This document shows positions 56,254 through 64,000 of a stretch of 64,000 nt of DNA, one piece after another. The notes beneath the pieces were generated by a model. That model worked only from the letters and a program-made list of their open reading frames with translations, was not told where the DNA came from and did not search any database. The stretch is from Poa pratensis (taxonomy: Eukaryota; Streptophyta; Magnoliopsida; Poales; Poaceae), in the NCBI GenBank assembly GCA_947311845.1, contig CAMZMU010000107.1, positions 18,683,166-18,747,165 of the forward strand, read 5' to 3'. Every line of letters begins with the position of its first letter. The first letter of the stretch is position 1. A program made the position numbers and the translations under genes.

Positions 56254-59200
56254 TTACATTGGAGGCAGAAAATAATTTCTAGGGTGAAAAAATTCTCCGG
56301 ATTTCTTCAGGACCTCCTTGTTCAAAAATCCTGCCAATTCCTCTTGAATTGCTATAAGGCGCTTCGTTGGTATGAGCTTGTCCTTCTCTCGTTCCATCTA
56401 GATCAATAAGAAAATGTGAAATCATCAGAAAATGTGAAAATGGAAATGAACACAAATATGGTAATGAAGTAATTGCCGATAGTGTATCCAGACCTCTGTT
56501 GTTCTGAGCTTTCTATCCCGCTGATGAACAAAAGATCGTATGTACTCGCAAACATAATATCCACATAAATTATTCCCTTGTGCCTGCCTCAGACACCACT
56601 TTACAAAGAATAGAATTTAATCAAAATAACAATTAAGCATGATAATGGTGCTGAAACTAGAATTTAAAAGTTGCGCGGACATATATATATAGTACTACTA
56701 CTTACCTTGGTTTCATACCAAAACAGGTGCGGTTTCCAAGTCCCACGAACCTCGGTAATGAACTTTTCCCAAACCCTGGCCGGCAAAAGAAAAAATCAAA
56801 GGACTTGAACGAACAAAAGAGATCGATATATAGAGCGATAATGACTGAAGTTACCTCTGAAACATTGCTTGCAAGTTGATATAATCGTCCATATCTTTCC
56901 TTAACGAGTCCAGGACTTGAACGCATGCTTGTTCAGGTCTAATGTCTACCAGAATCCAATGGTTGCTTCACACATTTATATGTCCATGAGTTACACTAAA
57001 CATCGAGTAAGCAAAGTAGAATCCAATGGTTGCTTCACACATTTATATGTCCATGAGTTACACTAAACATCGACTAAACACTCACCTGAAGTTGTAAGGA
57101 AGAATATATCTTCACATGTATGGTGTTTCACTAGATATTGGAGCATGTAATGCTCGGTGTCCTCGGGATGGTTCCTTACGGTTACTTCATGAATCCAATA
57201 TGGGTCCATGAACCCTAAACTATAGATTCCGTTGTCTCTGCATTCGACGATCTTCATTCTGCATATATAATAGCGTACAAAAGAATAAAGTTAGATAATT
57301 GGCAACGAACGAGCTGAGATAGAGACTTAATTAAATTGCATAAAATAAATCACTTACAAACAATAGCAGCTGATGATGGCTTTGTCGAGGGAGTCTTGAT
57401 TGAATAACTGAAATATTTCGTCAAACGGCACATACATCGCGTTATCCTCTAAATAATGGTCTTTCTTATATGAAACGTGGAAATACTCATGGTGTTTCTT
57501 TACGGCTCCCTCGTACCACTCATGCAAACGTCGCAATTGTGTCGGCAGAGATTTGACCATCTCAGGTCTGACCAAGGGCTTCCCGTAGGCATATGTCCAT
57601 GCATACATATACTCTTTGGGGTTTTCTATGCGAATTGTGTCTTGCTGTATTTCCTTATCGGACACCACTTTGAACGCGGGGACCGACTGGTTTGCCTGTT
57701 CTCCGAGCTGGGCCACTTGTTTCCCGGATTTCTTATTAGCTTCCCTCTTTTGGCGAAATGCAGCCTCCTTCTCCTGCTGGGCCTTTTTAGCTGCCATCTG
57801 CTGCTGCTCCCTCTTTTGGCGACATGCCTCATTCTCCTGCAAATTCCGTTCTCTAATTAACTTTTCAATGGTACGATCATAGTCGTCTCGCAGAATAGGC
57901 GGCCGTGCCGGCCCAGTCGATAGATTTTTCAGAAATTGTGCCACTTTTCCCGGTGCTATTACCTCCTTTCGCATGTGCCGTTTCGGTGCCAATTGTTTTT
58001 TCACATCAGCTCGCACCGACTCCTCGAGTTCCTCTGGAGTCAAGTCGTAGGATCTCTTTGGAAGAGGCTTTCGCAACTCACGTTCCTCTCGAGTTTCTGG
58101 CGGGAAGTTTAAAGCGCACCTCTCTGTATATTTCGACGGGATCTTTAGTTTCCGCGAAACAGAGCGCACTCTCTCTTGAGGTGGTGGGGATGGACTCGGG
58201 CTGGGCTCCCGACAGTCGTCACGAGGTGGCGAGGATGCATCTTGAGGTGGGGGGGATGGATCTTGAGGTGGTGGTGCAGGGGATGGATCATGACGTGGGG
58301 AGGGAGGATCTTGAGGTGGGGGGATGGATCATGACGTGGGGAGGGTGGATCTTGAGGTGGGGGGTTGCTACTTGGAGGAGTCGGTGGCCTTGGCGGCGGC
58401 AAATTTGGAAACAAGATGTATTTCTTTGGCCACAGAATGATGGACTTCTTGGCATCTCCTAGTGTCCTCTCGCCGTCACCTCCAGGAATGTCAAGATTTA
58501 GATTAGCATATAACGGCACAATGTCATCCACCCCGACAATAGCATAGCCAGCTGGAATCCCGCCGAGATGGTACCTTGGTCCAGGTTCATTCAGTAAAGC
58601 ATAGCCGACCGCCACCTTGAAGGACAAGTTGCCCATTGCCATATGTAGCTCGCATTCTGTCTTCTCCGTGATATCATCCACGGGGTATCGAGTCGGCGGC
58701 GCTTCAAGTTCAGAATGTTCCATCTGCGTGGAACCCACGCTGCTTTTTTGCTGATTAGATGGGGCGGCTTCGACTTCTGGACTTTCTAGCTGCACACGAG
58801 ATTCCCTTTGCTGACTTTGCAACAGCTGATGCACCTTGCGTTCCAATGCCGATAACCGGTCGCTCTCCTCCTTTTTCTTTCTCTGACGGCTTCTATAAGT
58901 GTGAGCGTCTGCCGGAAAACCTTGTGCCCAAGTAACTCCGTATCCATAACCTCGTACTCGTCCAACTTTTTCAGGATTCCCGAGTGCGAGTGACAGCTCG
59001 TCTTTCTCTCTGTCGACCTTGTAGGTTCCATTTCGAACTTGCTCTATTGCTTTCTCAAGTTCTGTGGTTATAAACCTAATCTTTGCCTCCCATTTTCCCT
59101 GAGCAACAATCTTCCCTGTGTCAGGGTCCAACCCAGCGCCATGCGCGAACAACCAAAATTTGGACCTATCGGGCCAGCCCGCTGTCTGTGGAATCTTCCC

Positions 59201-60229
59201 CTCATCAAGCAGTTTTGCTTCAAATGCTTCCCACTTAGGCACGGCAGCCTTGTAGCCACCTGCCCCCAAAGTGTGGTGATATTCCTTCTTCGCAGCATTT
59301 AACTTGTTTCTTTCCGATCGGGCCACAGCGGCCTCCGATTCTCTTTGCTCTTTAAATAAGGGCCACTGGTCGTTTAGCTTCACTTGTGCTCCGGTGAATA
59401 CTGGAGTGTATTCAGGATCTTTTTCCTTCTCTTCACAATAATCTTTCCATATAGTTTTCTTGTGGGTTCGGAACTGTTCGGCAGCCTTGCCAAGAGTCCA
59501 CTCCTTGACTTTCTCCATCCACTTCTCGTTTTCTGTCACTTCTGGAGGCAGGGTGACCTTTGTCAAGAGCTTCTCCCAAAACAAATCTTTTGTTTGGTCG
59601 TCGACATAAGTCCAAGTCTTGCTCCCGTCCTTCCGCGGATGCCATTCTTGACATGTGATCGGTACCATGTCCCTAACTAAAACTCCGCATTGGTTTATAA
59701 ATTTGCGGCGGCACTCTAAGGGTTGCATTGGTTGGCCAGTAGCATCAACTATGTCGATCACTACCCTTTGACCCTCCTTCATCGGCTTCGACGGGCCTCG
59801 AGGCTTCATGGCTTTCGACCCTTTCGACCCTTTCGACACTCTAGATGCAGATGATTTGCTTGTTCCAGAGGGCTAAAAGAAAAAAAAGATTCGTTAATAA
59901 CCGCAGGATCAAATAATTAAGCTATGTCATCGATCAACAGAGGCTTAATTAATATATACCTCGCCTGAGTTTGTTACTACCACTTCCTTCTCTACACAAA
60001 TTTCTGCTCCCTCACCGGAGTCATTGAGAAATTGGGAGCTGAATTCCTCTAAATTTGCCACAACGTCTTCTTCACCGACAGGCGCGGCTGCACGTCCTGC
60101 TATAATCATACACATTCGCTCTTCACGATCCTCGTCTCTAACGCCGAGGCCCGAAAAAGTGGATCCAATGGCTCTCCACGCTCCTCGTCTATGCCGAAGT
60201 CGTCCGGACAATTTGGATCCATGGCTCAA
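56254..60229 (-). pseudogene. CACTA second protein: TNPA-like with Ulp1-type protease tail
   Basis: Exon 1 (60229-59960) and exon 2 (59872-58145) join in phase. Exon 2 carries the conserved N-terminal domain (RVVIDIVDATGQPMQPLECR, EWHPRKDGSKTWTYVD) and a coiled coil before a Pro-rich run. In that run (58200-58380) the frame shifts, and the protein continues at 58169-57354 with the charged KKQLAPKRHMRKEV region. Further exons (57257-57090, ~56970-56857, ~56770-56706, ~56610-56500, ~56400-56254) form a C48/Ulp1-like protease with His (HWILVDIRP), Asp (VLDSLRKDM), and Gln..Cys (QAQGNNLCGYYVCEY), so the catalytic set is kept. A one-base loss near 57108 (FFLTTSG where the family has an aromatic-Asn segment) breaks the junction. 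Ulp1-like proteases remove SUMO; in CACTAs the role is unknown. Confidence 0.8.
58200..58380 (-). repeat. Pro-rich coding minisatellite with frameshift
   Basis: Five or six units related to GGATCTTGAGGTGGGG and GGATCATGACGTGGGG encode a Pro/Asp/His-rich linker on the minus strand. Changes in unit length have put the two halves of the protein in different frames. Confidence 0.85.
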
Positions 60230-60359
60230 TTAATGTGCCTGCAATCAATTTTGTAACAAGAATATGAATATCCATATGTAAAATTAAATGACACTCAAAT
60301 CCATGGCTCAATTACATCTAAAATTTGCAAAAGAAGAAAGCCTACAATTGATTTACAAG

Positions 60360-60970
60360 ATGAACAAGATGGCAATTTTAACTATATAATTCATTTTGGT
60401 TATAGTTACAAAATGAACTTAATTCATAGCAAAATTCATATCAATTTTAATCAATTTTACAAGATGGCAAATTTACAAGATGGCAAATTGATTTACAAGA
60501 TGAACAAGATGGCAAATTTTACTATAACTTAGATCAATGATTTGGATCCAAAATTCATAGCAAAATTCATATCAATTTTAATCTCCACATGAACTTAATT
60601 AGAACAAAATGGCATAAAATTTTAATCTAAACATCACTAAAATTTTAACTTAATCTAAACATCACTTAATTAGAACAAAATGGCAATTTTAATCTCCACA
60701 CTAAAATTCATAGCAATTTTAATCTCCACACTGAAATTCATAGCAATTTCAATCTCCACGTTTTAAAATTAAATGACACTAAATTTCATAGCAAATTTAA
60801 TCTCCACATGAACTTAATTAGAACAAAATGGCAATTTTAATCTACACACTAATTAATTCATAGCAATTTTAATATTCACATGAACTTAGAAAATTGTGCC
60901 TCAAAAAAAATTCATAGCAATCTCCACACATAGTATAGCAAAAAATTCATAAAATCTTCACATGAATTTT
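60360..60970. repeat. AT-rich irregular repeats in the CACTA upstream region
   Basis: AATTTTAATCTCCACATGAA, TTCATAGCAAAATTCATA and TTAATTAGAACAAAATGGC recur many times in variable order. No gene. Lies upstream of the minus-strand CACTA gene. Confidence 0.75.
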
Positions 60971-61034
60971 AAAATTCATAGCAATCTCTATAGCAAAAAA
61001 TTCATAAAAATTCATAGGGCCTCAAAAAAAAATT

Positions 61035-61590
61035 GTGCCTCTGCCTCTAGCTAGCCCTCTACCCGCACCACAACGGCGGCGGCCTTCAGCGGCGGTGCGG
61101 CACAGACGGGCTCCTCCTCCGGCAGCAGCGCGCGTCACGGCGACCTGCAGACGGCCGTGCTCGTCGAGGAGCAGCGCGGCCCGTCACGACGACCTGCGAG
61201 GGCGCGCCGGAATCGCGCGCGCAGCGGCGCCCCTGCCCATCCCGCCACCCGCCCCGCCCGCGGCCGTGCTCCTAGCCTACAACAGCACCGCGTGATTTAA
61301 TTGTAGCCGGAGTTCGAATTGAACTCACCTCGATCGATCGGAGTAGGCGCAGGCGAAGAGGAAGGAGGGCGACGGCGGCCGGGCCGATGCAGCACGGCAA
61401 GAGGCAGCCCGAGCCAGGGGAGGGGAGGGCGCGCGACGGCGGGCGACGATGGAGCAGCACGGGGCGACGGCGGCGACACAGGAGGGTGGAGCAGCACCTC
61501 GGGGCAGCGGCGGCGGCACGGGAGGGCGGATCAGCACCTCGGAGTGGCGGCGGTCGAAATCCTGGACTTGTGAGAAATTGGGGGCGAAAC
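61035..61590 (-). promoter_or_regulatory. GC-rich leader/promoter-like block of the CACTA gene
   Basis: Strongly GC-rich (CGGCGG-type) sequence upstream of the minus-strand CACTA gene. Open frames on both strands here are by-products of GC content and share no family motif. A leader exon or promoter is inferred from position only. Confidence 0.35.
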
Positions 61591-61599
61591 CACCACATA

Positions 61600-61745
61600 A
61601 CGCGCGTAAAGGACCTTTCATCCCGGTTCCAGCCACGAACCGGGATGGATGACCCTTTCATCCCGGTTGGTAACACCAACCGGGACCAAAGGTCTGTCCC
61701 AGCAGGCCTTTGGTCCCGGTTGGTGTTACCAACCGGGATGAATGG
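61600..61745. repeat. CACTA subterminal inverted repeats
   Basis: Three palindromic units: TTTCATCCCGGTTCC..GAACCGGGATG, TTTCATCCCGGTTGG..CCAACCGGGACCAAAG, and CTTTGGTCCCGGTTGG..CCAACCGGGATGAA. This is the class of repeat found next to CACTAGTAGAAA ends. Confidence 0.8.
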
Positions 61746-62056
61746 TGTTTTTCTTTTTTTTCTTGTTTCCTTTTCTTATTTCTATTTCTGTTTTCTTTTT
61801 CTTTTACATCTATTAATTTAATTGCTTTTGTAGTTTTGTTTTTCTTTTACATGTTTTTGAATTGTTATTTTAGTTTCTTTTTAAAAATTAACTTAAATGG
61901 TCCAATATATATGAAAGGCCTTTTTTTTTCTTGTTTCTATTTGTGTTTTCTTTTTCTTTTATATCTATTGATTTAATTGCTTTCGTGATAAATTTGATTT
62001 TTGACTGAGATAAGGTGGGGTTGGTGGGGGCTGGGATAAGGTTTATCTTTCCTCCT

Positions 62057-62064
62057 TATATAAA
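62057..62064 (+). promoter_or_regulatory. TATA box
   Basis: TATATAAA in CCTTATATAAAGGC, followed by a GC- and pyrimidine-rich leader (62090-62260) typical of a plant core promoter. It precedes the ORF at 62326 by about 260 bp. Confidence 0.6.
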
Positions 62065-62325
62065 GGCCAGGGGCCGGGAGACCTGAGAGCCTGCCCCTGC
62101 TCTCTCCCCTACTCCGCGCCGCCGCCGCCCTTGTCTGCGCCGCTCGACGCCCTCCTCCGCGCCCGTGGCCTCCGCCGGCGCCGCGCTATATCCTCCACAC
62201 CACCGTGGACCTCCCCTCCGTCCCCATGCCAAGGTGCTGCCCTCTCCCTCCCCTACCTAGGTTGCACGCACCTTAGTTGTTTGATCAAATTCCCCACTCA
62301 TTTTTTCAGATCTCGGCGGGAATCG

Positions 62326-62718
62326 ATGACGACCACCCATTTGTTGGAACCGGGCAGTGTCCGGGACTGGGCTCCGCCGGGCTGGCACTGGGAGGTGTCT
62401 TCCGGGACGCGTAGTTTGGTGAGGAATCCGGGTGACGTCGTCGACCCGGATCTTGTTTGGTGGCCGTCGCGTGGGCCAGCCTCGGTGCAGAGGCCGCCGG
62501 CCCCCGAGGTGGAGGTGCGTCACCGTATCAGAGAGGAGGACGAGCACGTCCGTCGTTACCTGGTTAGGTTGGATACGCAAGCGGTGCATGACAATATGTG
62601 GTATACACTTCATAGGGATCCTCCTCATGTGAGTATTGCCCCAGTGATGGTTCCTTATCTTTGGGTGCAAGCCGCCGGCCGCTCAGCACCTCGCGGCTTA
62701 GGACCCGGCAAAAATTAG
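62326..62718 (+). CDS. Unknown 130-residue protein within the CACTA
   Basis: The ATG at 62326 (CGGGAATCGATGACG) starts an open frame of 130 residues; the same frame stays open upstream, so an N-terminal extension is possible. The sequence is Trp-rich at its start (SVRDWAPPGWHWEVSSGTRS, then DPDLVWWPSRG) and later has a charged EEDEHVRRYLVRLDT and a tail PVMVPYLWVQAAG. No transmembrane segment. A TATA box lies upstream, TTTTTTCAG at 62301-62309 could be a splice acceptor, and AATAAA occurs at 62748. I do not recognise the family. It could be an expressed passenger, an element-encoded accessory protein, or a captured exon. Confidence 0.45.
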   Translation: MTTTHLLEPGSVRDWAPPGWHWEVSSGTRSLVRNPGDVVDPDLVWWPSRGPASVQRPPAPEVEVRHRIREEDEHVRRYLVRLDTQAVHDNMWYTLHRDPPHVSIAPVMVPYLWVQAAGRSAPRGLGPGKN

Positions 62719-63100
62719 TTATATTATTCGTGATGTATTATGGATTAAATAAAGATGTATGCGTGATACTTTTGAATATTTGATCAATGATGTTTTTGTA
62801 AAGTGAGGACAATAATGTTCCCTGCTTTGAATTATTCTGCAATCCCCTTTTATAAAGCGACGGTTACCGCTGGCGGACACGTGTGACTGACACGAGTCGT
62901 GACCGCGAAGCCCGCCTTTAGTCCCGGTTGGTGTTACCAGCCGGGACTAAAGAAGCACACGGATCGTGTGTTTCTTTCAAGCGCTTGTGAGCCGTTGGAT
63001 CAGGGGTGTGTTTCTTTTGAGGGCTTGTGAGCTGTTGGATCAGCACTCCCCACCACCACCACCACTCCCACCTCATCCACAGGTACACTTTCTAATCGCC

Positions 63101-63108
63101 TATAAATA
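63101..63108 (+). promoter_or_regulatory. TATA box
   Basis: TATAAATA in CGCCTATAAATAGCGG, a near-consensus plant TATA box 65 bp before the ATG of a short ORF and about 300 bp before a strong hairpin. Confidence 0.65.
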
Positions 63109-63165
63109 GCGGCGTCCCTGCAGCGAACGGCACACAACGAGCATCTACCTTCGCCACCGAATCCA

Positions 63166-63264
63166 ATGGCTGGATTTAGCCTACCTGCTGGCATGTTCCT
63201 TGGCATTATTGTGTTCGTCCTTGTCACCGGCCAGCCATTGGAGCCACCTCCTGTAGGTCGGTGA
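63166..63264 (+). CDS. Short secreted-type peptide ORF
   Basis: Thirty-two codons from an ATG in good context (ATCCAATGGC). The product starts MAGFSLPAGMFLGIIVFVLV and then TGQPLEPPPVGR. The first ~22 residues look like a signal peptide, with a hydrophobic core and a possible cleavage after Gly. The rest is short, and GTAGGT inside CCTCCTGTAGGT could instead be a splice donor, making this the first exon of a longer secreted protein. TATA box upstream. Family unknown. Confidence 0.4.
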   Translation: MAGFSLPAGMFLGIIVFVLVTGQPLEPPPVGR

Positions 63265-63408
63265 ACAATGACAACACAACGACGCTGTTGGAAACACAAG
63301 CCCTCAGGTAGTTCGAATCCAGCCACTGGATTAGGGTGACGCAATGATGAATTGCCGAGGAGGTGGGAGTGGTGGTGGTGGTGGAAGTGGTAGCCATGCC
63401 CCTGGTCC

Positions 63409-63505
63409 GATCCAAGCAGCGGCAAGGCGCTCTGATGATCTGCGACATTCCCAACACTTTTTGGGACGGTCGTAGATCATCAGAGACGTCTTGCCGCTGT
63501 GGATC
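63409..63505 (+). ncRNA. Strong 97-nt hairpin, miRNA-precursor-like
   Basis: The arms GATCCA..CAGCGGCAAGGCG..CTGATGATCTGCGAC and GTCGTAGATCATCAG..CTTGCCGCTG..TGGATC pair along about 36 bp with two G-U pairs and two small bulges. The terminal loop also pairs (CCCAA with TTGGG). Length, arm pairing and small bulges fit a plant miRNA foldback. It lies 300-400 bp downstream of a TATA box on the same strand. A small foldback transposon is an alternative. Confidence 0.45.
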
Positions 63506-64000
63506 GAAGGTCGATTTGCTGCTCACGACGACTTTAATGCTTTAATACATTACTACACATCACATAAAGGTTTAACCATGGAGCATCTTCACATAGAAAA
63601 CCAGAGCCCAATGTTGGGCTGTATGATGGTGCTCTGGCCAACAAGTATAGTTGTTCTTCAACAGTGTTGTCATTAAAGGCCTTTTTTTCTTGTTTCTATT
63701 TGTGTTTTCTTTTTCTTTTATATCTATTGATTTAATTGCTTTCGTTGTTTTACCAACCGGGATGAAAGGCCTTTTTCCTTTTTTTTTCCTTGTTTTTATT
63801 TCTGTTTTCTATTCAGTTTCTTTTATATCTATTGATTTAATTGTTATTTCTATTTCTGTTTCTTTTACATGTTTTTTGTATTGTTTGTATCAAGTTTCTT
63901 TTAATTGTTATTTCTAATTCAAATGTTCATTATTTATTTTTAGATGTTTCATAACAAAAAGGAATGAATCATATCAAATGATAGCAATACAAGATATATA

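Larger units (their letters stand above)
61750..63850 (+). repeat. Pyrimidine-rich direct repeats flanking a 1.7-kb insert
   Basis: A ~73-bp segment (AAAGGCC, T run, CTTGTTTCTATTTGTGTTTT, then ATCTATTGATTTAATTGC) occurs at 61912-61985 and almost identically at 63676-63745. Looser copies lie at about 61750-61830 and 63768-63842. The gene-like sequence 61990-63670 is enclosed by the two best copies. Confidence 0.8.
55802..64000 (-). mobile_element. CACTA element (CACTAGTAGAAA type), right end outside window
   Basis: Starts CACTAGTAGAAACAAGCCC at 55802 with the usual subterminal inverted repeats (TTTGATCCCGG, CTTTGGTCCCGGTTCG, ACGAACCGGGACC) up to about 56010. Equivalent blocks (TCCCGGTTGGTAACACC and inverse) occur at 61610-61745, 62910-62955 and 63750. 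The element gene is on the minus strand. No GTTTCTACTAGTG end is found before 64000, so the element either continues or is chimeric. Two small gene-like modules lie at 62.05-62.75 and 63.1-63.5 kb. Confidence 0.75.

Overview
The window is nuclear DNA of a grass, most likely a pooid (wheat, barley, rye or oat relative). Signs: a gypsy-type LTR with a primer-binding site complementary to plant tRNA-Asp, solo LTRs starting TGTGRCGCCCC, CACTA elements with CACTAGTAGAAA or CACTACAAGAAA termini, TC...CTAG Helitrons, GT-AG introns, and grass-type RING-H2, NLR, B3 and exonuclease genes. The species cannot be fixed from sequence alone. This is an accessory, transposon-dense interval with a few host genes.

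Layout. 1-3469: end of a gypsy-like LTR retrotransposon (gag-protease plus one LTR, minus strand). 3470-4298: Harbinger-like element carrying a captured coding fragment. 4711-7725: plus-strand Helitron carrying a broken piece of a ClpB/Hsp101 chaperone gene. 7826-8281: intact membrane RING-H2 (ATL-type) E3 ligase gene with a Mutator-type foldback element (8550-8858, 9-bp target duplication) in its upstream region. 9152-9785: truncated retroposon with an 11-bp target duplication. 10.0-11.7 kb: broken AP2/ERF-like and coiled-coil fragments. 11958-14282 and 15867-16245: two minus-strand Helitrons. 17204-20760: a CC-NB-LRR resistance-type gene with a clean intron but a frameshifted C-terminus. 20986-27051: a minus-strand LINE split by a 3.6-kb solo LTR. 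27686-28124: a dead paralogue of the RING-H2 gene, cut by a CACTA element whose TNP2-type transposase (29167-32815) carries several frameshifts.

34.1-44.2 kb: a B3-domain gene (minus, four exons that join in phase), a DEDDy 3'-5' exonuclease gene with one nonsense codon (minus), a 2.1-kb 58-bp minisatellite with higher-order structure, and a second B3-domain gene (plus, several frameshifts). 44420-48950: a second solo LTR with an internal 0.95-kb tandem duplication. 49710-51956: a multi-exon CACTA-associated (plant transposase-like) gene, interrupted by another CACTA end at 52001. 53054-55688: a fourth Helitron. 55802 to the window end: a CACTA element encoding a TNPA/Ulp1-like protein (frameshifted), containing two small transcription-unit-like modules: an unknown 130-aa ORF with TATA box and poly(A) signal, and a TATA box, 32-aa secreted-type ORF and strong 97-nt hairpin.

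The window does not contain one pathway. Its logic is repeated insertion into a small host gene set. Nested insertions give relative ages: the solo LTR at 23.1 kb is younger than the LINE it splits, and the CACTA at 28.1 kb is younger than the RING duplication. Many otherwise well-kept frames are broken by single-base shifts. That may be decay, but base accuracy should be checked before calling the host genes dead.
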